Assembly (NCBI GenBank): GCA_023663805.1
Contig: JAMPGR010000012.1
Location: 1 to 36,838, forward strand
Direction: 5' to 3'
DNA: 36,838 bases
Source: Clostridium sp.
GTDB lineage: Bacteria; Bacteroidota; Bacteroidia; Bacteroidales; Muribaculaceae
Under the pieces are notes generated by a model. That model was not told the origin of the DNA. It searched no databases and was given only the letters and a program-made list of their open reading frames with translations. Below are positions 16,702-25,181 of the stretch, piece after piece. How positions within the stretch are numbered: position 1 is the first letter of the stretch; every line of letters starts with the position of its first letter. The position numbers and the translations under genes are program-made.

Positions 16702-19464
16702 ATGAGGAAACAACTACTAACTCTGGCATTGGCACTCGCGTCCTTGCCGCTGGTCGCCCAAGCACAAGATGTGCTCGAGGGAACCTTGATTTCCTATAGC
16801 GGAAATCAGACTGATGTTCCTGTGAGTTTCAGCAGGTCTAACTCTGGCTCTGAAATTCTCTGGACAGCAGAGGAGTTTGCGGATGCTACCAACAGCGCGG
16901 AAACTTTTACAATCACCAAACTGATTTACCCGCTCTACAGTCAATTTAGTGAACCACAGGTCGAAGGTGAACTTAAAGTCCTGGTCAAGAGTACGACTGA
17001 AAACACTTTAACAACGCCTTTAGCAGATATCAGCGAATTCAACCTTGTCTATCAAGGTAGTCCGGTCTTCGAAGGCAATCAGCGATTGATTATCACACTT
17101 GACCATCCTTTCGTAGTTCATTCTGGCGAAAATATCATAATAGCAACCACGGCCGATATGACGGTTACTGGAGTTGTCAATTTTGAATATTGTATGAGCG
17201 GGGATAATCCCCATGGCCCTTCGACAAACAGAACGGTAAATTATTACGGCTCAACTCCGTGGGATTTTACTACAGTAACAGAGGGACCGAAACCAACGAT
17301 GCCAGGCTTTCGTATCGAATACATCCTCGGCGACGCAACCCAGGGTGGCGGCGAAGAGCCCGATCCCGGCTTCGAGACCAAGACCGGTGTCGTAACGGAG
17401 GATAAGAGTCATAATACACAGAGTACTCCGCTGAATTCCCAGAAGAAATATTCCGGATCGCAGACGCTCTATACGGCTGACGAGATGGGCAATGCATCGG
17501 AAAACGCTCCCGTCTATACTATCACCAAGATCGAATATCCGACCAACAACGATATCGCCCCGATGATCCTCGATTTGAAGGTCTATATGAAGACAACTTC
17601 CGAGACCGTTAATACCGGTATCCTCCCGATCGAAGAATTCACCCGGGTTTTTTCAGGTACAATCAATACGGCTGATCTCGCCGGCAATTCCCTCGAAATC
17701 GAACTCGACAAACCGTTCCTGATGAATAACGGTGAAGGTCTTGTCATCGCAGTCGCTCATGAGACAATTGAGAACGACGGAAGTATCCTTCGTTTCCAGG
17801 ATTGGTGGCCCGGCAATGGAAATCGTGCAGTATTCTATCAAAGCGAAGACACTCCGTGCGATTTCACCGGTTATGTGACTTCGACAAAATGTGCGGTCGG
17901 TATGGTCATCACCTACGTCGAGGGCGATGCAACCCAGGGTGGCGGCGAAGAGCCCGAACCGGAACCGACATTCGTCGACCTGACTGTCAACTCCTTCACC
18001 GGATCGACCAAACTCTCCCATGGCGCTGTCGGCAAATACTCGATGATCGTCAAGAACGAAGGCACCGAAACCGCTTCGGGCTACAAGGTCGAGATCTTCG
18101 ATGTCGAAACCGACGAAACCCTCGCTATGGTCGATGGCGACGATATCCTCGCCGGATTCTCGAAGAGCATCAACGCTGAAGTTACCTTCGCCGAACTCGG
18201 CACATTCACCATCGGCGCCCGCGCCGTTATCGCCGACGACAAGGACGAGACAAACAATGTCGCTGCAGAGACTATTACAGTCGAGGTCATCGACAAGGGC
18301 TTCCTTCCCGAAACGTCGACAATCGCTGTCTTCTCCGAAGACGCTATGACCCTAACGATTGAATGGATCAATACAAACTATGATTTCAGCGGCTCGCAAC
18401 TGATGATCCCCGCCGACCAGTTCGGCGGTATGACCCGCGACATGCAGCTCCAGAAGATCGGCGTCCAGGTCTCGTCCTACAGTTTCGTCTCGCAGATTCC
18501 CGTCAAGGTATCGCTCGCCCAGACCGATATCCTCCAGGCTTATCCTCCGAAGTCCTCGCTGACAACCAGCGACCTTGTTCCGGTCGAACTCTTTACCGAA
18601 GTATTCGACGGCACGATCGAAGTCCGCAAGAACCAGAACGAGGAGTACACAACCTGCTGGATTGAACTCGATGCTCCGTTTGTTCTCGAACGCGGCAAGA
18701 ACCTCGTCGTCAACATCGTCGCCCAAAGCGAGGATGGTGCGCCGCAGGTCTGTTTCCGCGCCAACACCCTCGAGGACTACATGATGACATACTTCCGCAG
18801 CTGGAAGGAGGACGACCTCTACTCGACTGTTGCAAACGGTGGAAATTACTTCGTATCGATGACTGTTCCGGTACTCGAATTCCAGTACGGCCTGATGCCC
18901 CTGCCGGAGATCACCGACCTCGAGGCCCTGTCGATTACGCTCCCCGAGGCAGTCAAGGCTGAAGAGGAAGTTTCGTTCCGCGTAACTGTCGCTAATGTCG
19001 GCACACTCGGTGTCGAAGAGTTCACCGTCGAACTGCTCGACATGACCGACGAGGCAAATCCTGTCGTACTCGTTTCGCAGGATTTCCAGCGTATGCTCGC
19101 CGCTGAAGGTACGACCAATGTCAACCTGAAGCACACGTTCGCCCAGGGTGGTGAATACCGTATCGCAGCCCGCGTTGTCAACACCGGCGACTCCGTCGCC
19201 GACAACGACCAGACTGAGACATACACCGTCGTTGTCGATGCGGCTACCGCGATCGACGCAGTCGCTATCGCCGAGGGTATATCGTTCGAAGGAGGTCGTC
19301 TGACCGTCGCTAATGCTTCGGCTGTACGCGTTGTCGATCTCGCCGGACGTACGGTCGCCGCCGCCGAGGGTGATACCGTCGAGGCCGGTCTGACCGCAGG
19401 CGTCTATGTTGTCGTCGCTGAAACAGCCGCCGGCACCGTAACCACCAGGATTAGCATCCGATAA
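16702..19464 (+). CDS. Secreted triplicated-module protein with CARDB-like domains and T9SS sorting domain
   Basis: This 920-aa protein has a signal peptide (MRKQLLTLALALASLPLVAQA). Three copies of an about 180-residue module follow, near residues 25-210, 225-405 and 545-735. Each has 'Q.lyta.E......a....itkI.yp', 'lkVymk.T', 'F..vf.G.' and 'i.ldkPFv...ge.lvia' elements. Copies 1 and 2 are each followed by the linker GDATQGGGEEP. CARDB-like Ig domains lie at about 415-535 and 745-850, each with the 'G...s..kv.v.N.Gt' pattern. The tail ending GVYVVVAETAAGTVTTRISIR is a T9SS sorting domain. The first module is clearly lower in GC than the rest. The protein is likely surface-displayed; the ligand or role is unknown. 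Confidence 0.85.
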   Translation: MRKQLLTLALALASLPLVAQAQDVLEGTLISYSGNQTDVPVSFSRSNSGSEILWTAEEFADATNSAETFTITKLIYPLYSQFSEPQVEGELKVLVKSTTENTLTTPLADISEFNLVYQGSPVFEGNQRLIITLDHPFVVHSGENIIIATTADMTVTGVVNFEYCMSGDNPHGPSTNRTVNYYGSTPWDFTTVTEGPKPTMPGFRIEYILGDATQGGGEEPDPGFETKTGVVTEDKSHNTQSTPLNSQKKYSGSQTLYTADEMGNASENAPVYTITKIEYPTNNDIAPMILDLKVYMKTTSETVNTGILPIEEFTRVFSGTINTADLAGNSLEIELDKPFLMNNGEGLVIAVAHETIENDGSILRFQDWWPGNGNRAVFYQSEDTPCDFTGYVTSTKCAVGMVITYVEGDATQGGGEEPEPEPTFVDLTVNSFTGSTKLSHGAVGKYSMIVKNEGTETASGYKVEIFDVETDETLAMVDGDDILAGFSKSINAEVTFAELGTFTIGARAVIADDKDETNNVAAETITVEVIDKGFLPETSTIAVFSEDAMTLTIEWINTNYDFSGSQLMIPADQFGGMTRDMQLQKIGVQVSSYSFVSQIPVKVSLAQTDILQAYPPKSSLTTSDLVPVELFTEVFDGTIEVRKNQNEEYTTCWIELDAPFVLERGKNLVVNIVAQSEDGAPQVCFRANTLEDYMMTYFRSWKEDDLYSTVANGGNYFVSMTVPVLEFQYGLMPLPEITDLEALSITLPEAVKAEEEVSFRVTVANVGTLGVEEFTVELLDMTDEANPVVLVSQDFQRMLAAEGTTNVNLKHTFAQGGEYRIAARVVNTGDSVADNDQTETYTVVVDAATAIDAVAIAEGISFEGGRLTVANASAVRVVDLAGRTVAAAEGDTVEAGLTAGVYVVVAETAAGTVTTRISIR
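17335..17363 (+). repeat. 29-bp exact direct repeat, copy 1
   Basis: This stretch, encoding most of the GDATQGGGEEP linker, recurs without a mismatch at 17929-17957 in the same gene. The two are 594 bases apart, equal to 198 codons, so recombination between them would delete one module in frame. Confidence 0.9.
17929..17957 (+). repeat. 29-bp exact direct repeat, copy 2
   Basis: This is the second identical copy of the linker-coding repeat at 17335-17363, placed after the second module of the 920-aa secreted protein. Confidence 0.9.
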
Positions 19465-19480
19465 CAATCTACATTAACCA

Positions 19481-19535
19481 ACATCGGGACGCATCCTGCC
19501 AACAGAGGTGCGTCCCAATGTTTAAATCTTTTTTT
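19481..19535 (+). terminator. Probable intrinsic terminator between cargo genes
   Basis: ACATCGGGACGCA (19481-19493) pairs with TGCGTCCCAATGT (19509-19521) with one mismatch. Seven T residues follow at 19529-19535 after a short AT-rich spacer. The T-run abuts the next start codon at 19541, so the element could also act as a leader structure for that gene. Confidence 0.65.
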
Positions 19536-19540
19536 CGAAT

Positions 19541-21733
19541 ATGAAACTTTTTACTTGCGGACTTCTGGCCCTTGCACTTCCTGCTATGGCCTTCAATACA
19601 GTCCACACGTTCAATCCGAATCCTGTAACAGGAGGCACTGATGGCCTGCAGCTTCGCGGCGAGAGCCAGAAGTCGCTCCGAATCGCGCGGAAGGCTCCGG
19701 CCAGGACCCCGAAACAGCGCACAAACTGGGCCTTCGGCAAGGACATCACATACTACGAACAGTATGGGACGCTAAAGGAGTTACTCTATGAAGATTTCTC
19801 GAATCTGACTCTCGGAACCGAGGAGAAGCCCGATACATACACGCTCATCGATATCCCTTATGACTCCGACGAATACACCTACCCCTGGTGGAACTTCATT
19901 CCCGACTATACACATCAGCCGAACTGGGGCGTCGGTGCGGCCTGGGGCGCTGGTGGAACTCTCTACTGGAAACTCGACCTCGACTGCCCGCAGGCCCACT
20001 TCAACACCTGTCTCGTCGACGTCTCCGAAGGGGAGGGTGTCTTCATCATCGAGTTCCGCGCACGCCGCTCCGAAGGCTCGACCCAGAATTATGTCTATGT
20101 AGAGGCTGCCGAGACGAACAATATGGGTCCGTCGTGGGACACCTGCGACGATCCCGTCATGATCGAAGTAGGGTCGACCGACTGGACAACATACCGCATT
20201 ATGTTCCGCGGCGGAGGTCCGACAACCCTGATCAATGTCGTCGGCGAACTGATCAGCGACAACCCCTACGTTTCCCCGAAAGGATATCAGGAAATCTGGT
20301 TCGACGACATCAGGGTATATCAGTTGATGACCAACATCGCAGCCCCGAAGACACTCCCCGTATCTGACTATAAAGGCACATCCTTCACTGCCAACTGGCT
20401 CCCTGTCTCCAGCGCCGGGAAGTATCTCCTCTCCTGCTGGTCGCTCGATGACATGACCGGCGAAAAGCAATTCCTGCTCGAGGACAAGGAGGTCACCTCG
20501 ACATCCTATGGCATTACCGGTGCGGTTTCCGGCCAGATCTACTACTACAGCCTGAAGTCTGTCGGAAACGGTTACACTTCGCTCGAAGGATTCTCGGAAC
20601 GTGTCTACAAACTCGAGACCCCGGTTTTGGAGAAGGCTGTCAAGACCGGCGACTACAGTTACCAGGCCGCCTGGAACGCTGTTCCCGGAGCGGATGTCTA
20701 CAACTATACGGCCTATGCCGAACGTGTCGCCCGGGAGGATGGTCCGTTTGTTGTCACTTCGGAGAACTTCGATGGAATTCTCGACCTCGACGGTTATCCG
20801 ACAGGATGGACAAAAGAGGACCCCGAAGGATACAGTTACCAGGAGTACTACTGCAACGAACTCCGCCAGCAGCGCTGGCTCGGGAAGTGGAGCGCCCCCT
20901 ACGACGGCTATATCGCTTTCGACTCCTACTGGTATGAGTCGGGTCAGGGCGACGCCGGTTTCATCTCTCCGGAACTCGATCTCAGCAAGGATGGCGGAAA
21001 ATTCACCGTCGCCGGTGATTTCGCGGGCGACATCGAGCGCGGATGGGACATAAACGACAATCCTTATACCGCAATCACCCAGACCTGCCTCGCTCTCTTT
21101 AACTGGGACGCCGCCGCCGGAGACTATGTCCAGGTTGAACTACTCTATCCCGCAAAGGAGATTACGAACGACTGGCAGCGACTCGAGTTCAACTTCACCA
21201 AGGGCTCCGCACGATCCAAGATCGGTATCTTTGCAATCCGCAGTAACTCGAACCTATATCTCGACAACCTGTTGATTACCCAGAACTACAAGGCCGGCGA
21301 ATCGCTCCTCGATCCCTATCTCTACAAGCGCTACCACGGCTCTAATACAGGCGACATCGCAACGCAGATCGACGTCAACATCCCCGGACGCGCCGAGGGG
21401 TGGAAACTCTATCACACCGTCAGCGCCTACGGACGCCAGGTCGACGCCTGGGGCAATTCCTATGACGACCGCGAGAGCCTCGAGAGCGAACTCGAGTTCG
21501 TCATGGAGACCGTCGCCGGAATCGACCAGGTTGTTGCGGTCGGCGAGGCCGAGATTTCGCTCGATGGGGAGACAATCCGCGTCAGCAATCCGAACGGCGA
21601 AGCCGTCACGGTCTTCACCGCCGATGGACGCCAGCTCGCTTCCTCCGCAGCCACTGACTTCAGTTATCGGATGACCCAGCGCGGCATCTACATTGTCGCC
21701 GTCGGCCGCAAGGCCCTGAAGGTCTCCTTCTGA
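19541..21733 (+). CDS. Secreted adhesin-like protein with jelly-roll and FN3 domains and T9SS sorting tail
   Basis: This 730-aa protein has a short hydrophobic signal (MKLFTCGLLALALPAMAF). Residues about 75-265 form a jelly-roll/carbohydrate-binding-like region (LLYEDFSNLTLG...YWKLDLDCPQAHFNTCLVDVSEGEGVFIIEFRAR...IWFDDIRVYQL). FN3-like segments at about 268-365 (PKTLPVSDYKGTSFTANWLPVSSAGKYLLSCW) and from 365 follow. A cleaved-adhesin/choice-of-anchor J-like region at about 405-590 (ENFDGILDLDGYPTGWTKEDPEG...YLDNLLITQN) comes next. The C-terminus (ISLDGETIRVSNPNGEAVTVFTADGRQLAS...GIYIVAVGRKALKVSF) is a T9SS sorting domain. It is the last gene of the cargo run. No catalytic signature is evident, so an adhesin or glycan-binding role is inference. 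Confidence 0.85.
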   Translation: MKLFTCGLLALALPAMAFNTVHTFNPNPVTGGTDGLQLRGESQKSLRIARKAPARTPKQRTNWAFGKDITYYEQYGTLKELLYEDFSNLTLGTEEKPDTYTLIDIPYDSDEYTYPWWNFIPDYTHQPNWGVGAAWGAGGTLYWKLDLDCPQAHFNTCLVDVSEGEGVFIIEFRARRSEGSTQNYVYVEAAETNNMGPSWDTCDDPVMIEVGSTDWTTYRIMFRGGGPTTLINVVGELISDNPYVSPKGYQEIWFDDIRVYQLMTNIAAPKTLPVSDYKGTSFTANWLPVSSAGKYLLSCWSLDDMTGEKQFLLEDKEVTSTSYGITGAVSGQIYYYSLKSVGNGYTSLEGFSERVYKLETPVLEKAVKTGDYSYQAAWNAVPGADVYNYTAYAERVAREDGPFVVTSENFDGILDLDGYPTGWTKEDPEGYSYQEYYCNELRQQRWLGKWSAPYDGYIAFDSYWYESGQGDAGFISPELDLSKDGGKFTVAGDFAGDIERGWDINDNPYTAITQTCLALFNWDAAAGDYVQVELLYPAKEITNDWQRLEFNFTKGSARSKIGIFAIRSNSNLYLDNLLITQNYKAGESLLDPYLYKRYHGSNTGDIATQIDVNIPGRAEGWKLYHTVSAYGRQVDAWGNSYDDRESLESELEFVMETVAGIDQVVAVGEAEISLDGETIRVSNPNGEAVTVFTADGRQLASSAATDFSYRMTQRGIYIVAVGRKALKVSF

Positions 21734-21752
21734 TCCCCGCGAACTTTTCCAA

Positions 21753-21814
21753 CAACGATAAAGCCCGGAGCCGATTGCGGCTCCGGGCTTTATCGTTGGA
21801 CAGATATTTTTTTT
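21753..21814. terminator. 21-bp perfect hairpin between convergent genes
   Basis: CAACGATAAAGCCCGGAGCCG (21753-21773) is the exact reverse complement of 21778-21798, with a 4-base ATTG loop. An eight-T run at 21807-21814 follows on the plus strand, 8 bases beyond the stem. It lies between the plus-strand cargo gene ending at 21733 and the minus-strand gene ending at 21846, so it can stop transcription from both sides. The minus-strand side has no T-run. Confidence 0.85.
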
Positions 21815-21845
21815 GCGGTGTGTGTTGCCAGCGGCAAATCCCAGG

Positions 21846-23135
21846 TTACCTGGTCAGGCGAACGGCCGGCGCGGCGGGAATCATACCCTTCGCGGCGGCG
21901 CGGCGGCCGCGGCTCATGATGCTCTTCGAAGCAGGGAGTTTGGCCTTCGACTGTCCGACAGCAGCGGGGGTCGTAAAGCGGAACTCGGTAACCTCGCCCC
22001 ATTCACCCTTGGCGTTCTTGCCGGCGGCTACGGCTACGGCCTTTGTCGAGGGATTGATCTGGAAGTCGGTCGTCAGCGGTTCATACTGGAACCAGTAGGC
22101 CATCGGCATCTCCGGATCGGAGCAGAGTTCGTCGAGAATCGCCTCGCAGTTTTCGTCGTAACTGCTTTCGAGATAGACCCCGATACGGTAGCACCAGGTC
22201 TGGTCGTTCGGCGTGAAGTTAATAAACTGCGAGGGAAGCATCTCGCCATCCCAGTCTTCGAGTTTGTACTGTCCGAGAGAAATCGAGACAACCGAAGCGC
22301 CTTCGCCACCCTGCTTTTCGGTAGAGCAGTCGAAGATACAGACGGGAGCGGCAGTGTCGTTATAGTCGTAGGCGACATAATAGATTTCGTAGTCGGTGTT
22401 CGGGTCGAGACCAGTAAAGCTATGATCCTCCTCCGATGAACCGAAGCCCTGGAGACCCCACGACTTGACCATCTGGGCCATGTTGGAGAAGCCGAACATC
22501 GGGGCGAAGGTCTCGTATTGCTGCTCGAGCGTTCCTTTCTCGCCAATCACGGCATAATAGACCGACACATCATCGTTGGCCTGGAAATTGACCGTGACCG
22601 ATGTCTTCGTCGCTGAAACGAACGAGACATCAACCTGCGGATCACCCATCAGGTCGGCACTCGGAGTCTCGAAGCGGGCGGCGCAGACATCGCATTCGAC
22701 GCCGTATTTGTCGATTCCGAGTGTAACGACTGCATATTCCGTTCCGGGATCGAAATCGATACCGGTCAGGTTGCCGCTTTCGAAGTCTTCGTAGTAGGTC
22801 GGGGAGTTGAACGAGCGCATATAACTTCCGGCTCCAGCGGGGTTCGCCTCGAGTTGTTTCGCGATGACATAGGGGAAGACGTTGATCATGAACGCCTGGC
22901 AGTCGGCTGTTCGGTTGACGCTTACGCTGACGCTCGATTCGGTATAATTCAGAACCTTTACGTTCGCAGCCACGGGGCCGGAGATTTTGTCGAAGCTGAT
23001 TTCCTCGACGCGGTCGACGCTGAACGCCGAGGTTCCCGACTGGGAGTGGACAATCATTCGGTTCGGGGTGTCCTGCGCACTGACGGTCAGTGCGGTCGCC
23101 GCCAGCGCGAGCGACAAAATTATTTTGTTTTTCAC
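21846..23135 (-). CDS. Secreted FN3-like protein of unknown function
   Basis: This 429-aa protein begins at a GTG codon (23135) that overlaps the stop of the upstream gene as GTGA. The start is supported by the signal peptide it reveals (MKNKIILSLALAATALTVSAQ). Residues 25-50 carry the short 'F.vd.veeIsF' motif (GTSAFSVDRVEEISFDK) common at the start of Bacteroidales secreted proteins. Three FN3-like segments follow with 'L.p.t.Y' signatures (DFDPGTEYAVVTLGID, GLDPNTDYEIYYVAYD). The tail is rich in Lys and Arg and there is no T9SS sorting domain and no lipobox cysteine, so the protein may stay periplasmic or be released. It forms a two-gene operon with the 163-aa protein. The function is not recognisable. 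Confidence 0.75.
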   Translation of the reverse strand: MKNKIILSLALAATALTVSAQDTPNRMIVHSQSGTSAFSVDRVEEISFDKISGPVAANVKVLNYTESSVSVSVNRTADCQAFMINVFPYVIAKQLEANPAGAGSYMRSFNSPTYYEDFESGNLTGIDFDPGTEYAVVTLGIDKYGVECDVCAARFETPSADLMGDPQVDVSFVSATKTSVTVNFQANDDVSVYYAVIGEKGTLEQQYETFAPMFGFSNMAQMVKSWGLQGFGSSEEDHSFTGLDPNTDYEIYYVAYDYNDTAAPVCIFDCSTEKQGGEGASVVSISLGQYKLEDWDGEMLPSQFINFTPNDQTWCYRIGVYLESSYDENCEAILDELCSDPEMPMAYWFQYEPLTTDFQINPSTKAVAVAAGKNAKGEWGEVTEFRFTTPAAVGQSKAKLPASKSIMSRGRRAAAKGMIPAAPAVRLTR

Positions 23136-23623
23136 AATTTGATCAGTTTGAAAGTTTCGTTATTGATGTGTAGAAGATAGATTCCGGCGGCGAGACCCGA
23201 CATGTCGATCTGTTCGCCGCTCCAGTCTGTAACTGCGATGACGCGGGATCCGCCGAGCGAATAGAGTTCAAGAGGACATGGGGATGCGGGTTGTCCCGTG
23301 AAGGTCACGATGTCGCGGATCGTGTAATATTCCGGGCAGACGGCGGTCTGATCGGCCGGGAGTATGTCGATGGCAGTCAGTCCGGTGCCGAACATCAGTT
23401 TTTCGACATTGGCAAGCGGGTGTTCTGCGACCGTCGATTCACCGCTGAGTATCCGGAGTTTCCCGTCGACGAATTTCAGGCGCGACTGGAGCGAGAGCGC
23501 GTAACTGCTCTCGTGACCCCCGGATGTCTTGACAGACAGCGAAGTCTGTGCGGAAGATTCCGGCGCGATGCAGAACAAACCGGCGACCGAAGCGACAGCG
23601 AGTGCGGTCAAAGTTTTGTTCAT
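23132..23623 (-). CDS. Small secreted protein with T9SS-like C-terminal domain
   Basis: This 163-aa protein has a signal peptide (MNKTLTALAVASVAGLFCIAPESSAQ). It carries a short N-terminal pair of strands (SSYALSLQSRLKFVDGKLRI...HPLANVEKLMFG), a motif recurrent in Bacteroidales secreted proteins. The C-terminus CPLELYSLGGSRVIAVTDWSGEQIDMSGLAAGIYLLHINNETFKLIKL looks like a T9SS sorting domain. Almost no passenger domain separates the two, so it is a nearly bare sorting domain. It overlaps the next gene by 4 bases and has a -7 box 35 bases upstream. The role is unknown. Confidence 0.75.
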   Translation of the reverse strand: MNKTLTALAVASVAGLFCIAPESSAQTSLSVKTSGGHESSYALSLQSRLKFVDGKLRILSGESTVAEHPLANVEKLMFGTGLTAIDILPADQTAVCPEYYTIRDIVTFTGQPASPCPLELYSLGGSRVIAVTDWSGEQIDMSGLAAGIYLLHINNETFKLIKL

Positions 23624-23657
23624 AGGCTATTGATGATTAATTTCGTAAAATAAATTA

Positions 23658-23665
23658 CAAAATTA
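23658..23665 (-). promoter_or_regulatory. -7 promoter box of the 163-aa/429-aa secreted pair
   Basis: The minus strand reads TAATTTTG (TAnnTTTG), 34 bases before the ATG at 23623. No TTTG or TTG element stands at the usual -33 spacing. Confidence 0.6.
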
Positions 23666-23711
23666 GCCCTTTTTGCTTTAACCCGAGTGCTATTTTACTC
23701 TTTTTAACATA

Positions 23712-24626
23712 TTATTGTTTGCGTCGCTTTTTCCCGATGTTTGTCAGAATCATCCCGGCGACGATTACCCCCATAGCGACCACCTGGATCCACCTGAGGT
23801 GATCCAGTCCCATCAATACGGCAGAGATTGTCGCGAATACCGGAAGAAGATACTGATAGAGCGAAACGAGTTCCGATCCTATGTCTTTGATCGCCGGCTG
23901 AACGAGGAAATAGGCCAGGAAGGTCGGGCAGAGGAGTATGAATCCGATTTCGAGCCAGGGGGTCGCCTCTTTTGTTTCGAGTATCGGAAGATCCCTCATT
24001 CCCGGAATCAGAAACAGGGCCGGAACCGCCGCGAAGAGAAAGACCCAGCGAAGAAGCGACACCGGCGAGTATTTTGCCGTTGGCTTCTGGAGTATGACGA
24101 GATAGAACGCATAGCAGATTGTCGACGCGACAGCGAGAATGTCGCCCAACAGGTTGTCGCTCCCCGCTTTCCCGGCCGAACCAGCGAGGATGACGATTAC
24201 AGCCCCGACGAACGAGACCCCGACCCCGATATATTCGAGCAGCGACGGACGCTGGTGGAGAAACAGAACTCCAATCAGGATAACGAATACCGGCGGGAGG
24301 GTCATGATGATCGATATGTCGATCGGGTTGCCGTAGCGCAGCGACGTAACGAATAGGAAGATAAAAAGAAACAGTCCGATTGCACCTCCGAGAATCAGTT
24401 TCAGCCAGTCGGCCCGTTCGATCTTCTGGCAGCGGAAGAAGAGCGAGACGATCCAGAAGAGGATACATCCGCCGACGAGCCTGACTGCTGTGATTCCGTT
24501 GGCTGTCATCCATTCGGGTATCAGCGCCTTCGTCGCCGAGACGTTAACACCCCAGAAGATTGCGGCGATCAGTATGCATAGGTTGCCGACCAGCATCGGG
24601 CCGGAGAATCTTGGTTTCTGTTCCAT
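23712..24626 (-). CDS. EamA/DMT-superfamily permease
   Basis: This protein of about 304 aa has ten predicted hydrophobic segments in two five-helix halves. It starts GPMLVGNLCILIAAIFWGVNVSATKAL, the classic EamA opening with 'WG.n....K'. The second half repeats the pattern (LLGDILAVASTICYAFYLVILQKPTAKY). The drug/metabolite transporter superfamily exports small metabolites such as amino acids or nucleobases; the substrate cannot be read from sequence. I chose the ATG at 24626 because the open frame extends far upstream (to 25148) only as antisense of another gene, and the hydrophobic region begins right after this Met. It lies back to back with the DUF695 gene. The C-terminus is basic (IGKKRRKQ), probably cytoplasmic. 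Confidence 0.9.
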   Translation of the reverse strand: MEQKPRFSGPMLVGNLCILIAAIFWGVNVSATKALIPEWMTANGITAVRLVGGCILFWIVSLFFRCQKIERADWLKLILGGAIGLFLFIFLFVTSLRYGNPIDISIIMTLPPVFVILIGVLFLHQRPSLLEYIGVGVSFVGAVIVILAGSAGKAGSDNLLGDILAVASTICYAFYLVILQKPTAKYSPVSLLRWVFLFAAVPALFLIPGMRDLPILETKEATPWLEIGFILLCPTFLAYFLVQPAIKDIGSELVSLYQYLLPVFATISAVLMGLDHLRWIQVVAMGVIVAGMILTNIGKKRRKQ

Positions 24627-24688
24627 AGTTTTCGCAGTTTTATGTTTTTTCAACAATCGGTCAGGCAGATTTGTTGGGAAACTTTCTG

Positions 24689-24696
24689 TAACTTTG
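24689..24696 (+). promoter_or_regulatory. -7 promoter box of the DUF695 gene
   Basis: TAACTTTG matches TAnnTTTG exactly and lies only 8 bases before the first in-frame ATG (24705). A TTTG at 24670-24673 is too close (15 bases) to be a standard -33 element. The transcript would have almost no leader, or translation would start at the second ATG (24714). Confidence 0.65.
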
Positions 24697-24704
24697 CAAA
24701 TGTT

Positions 24705-25145
24705 ATGGAGAATATGGAAAACGAAACCTGGTGGTCTGCGCCGGCCACAGCCGAATCGGGCCGACTCGTGATCGTCACGGGCCGTAAAGATATACAGAAA
24801 TACCGCAGCAATCCCCGTTTCGGGATTCGTGTCGAAGTGACGCTCCCCTACGAAGGATTGGCTGACGGGATGCCCGACGAGCAGACATCCGAACTGCTCG
24901 AAACAATAACCGAGTCGCTCCGCGCGGTCCTGCGGAAGGATCCTGTCGCGGTCATGACCGGAATCTACACGGGCGACAACGAGCGAAACTGGGTATTCTA
25001 CACCCTGAGTACACAGATCTTCCAGAAAAAACTGAACCTCGCTCTTGCCGACCTGCCGCTTCTGCCGCTGAAGATCTACTGCGAGAACGACACCGACTGG
25101 GCTGAGTATGACGAGATGGCCGAGTCTGAAATCAAAATGGACTGA
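24705..25145 (+). CDS. DUF695-domain protein
   Basis: This soluble protein of about 146 aa starts at 24705 or at the next in-frame Met (24714). Its pattern (ETWWSA...FGIRVEVTLPYE....GMPDEQT.ELLE...VLRKDPVAVMTGIYTGDNERNWVFYTLSTQIFQKKLNLALADLPLLPLKIYCENDTDWAEYDEM) matches the DUF695 family, which contains small proteins of unknown function. 'TG.n.R.WvfYt' and 'f...ln.al...pllPl.iy.e.D.dW.eY' are the family hallmarks. It is followed after 36 bases by the two-TM protein that opens the chaperone cluster, with no -7 box between, so co-transcription is likely. No enzymatic role is known to me. Confidence 0.85.
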   Translation: MENMENETWWSAPATAESGRLVIVTGRKDIQKYRSNPRFGIRVEVTLPYEGLADGMPDEQTSELLETITESLRAVLRKDPVAVMTGIYTGDNERNWVFYTLSTQIFQKKLNLALADLPLLPLKIYCENDTDWAEYDEMAESEIKMD

Positions 25146-25181
25146 CAAGATGAGACTGGTCAGCCTAACGTTCGAGGAGTT

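Noticed and set aside
24627..25148. N-terminal extension of the permease frame on the minus strand
   Set aside because: The extension is antisense to the DUF695 gene, and the EamA hydrophobic region starts right after the Met at 24626.
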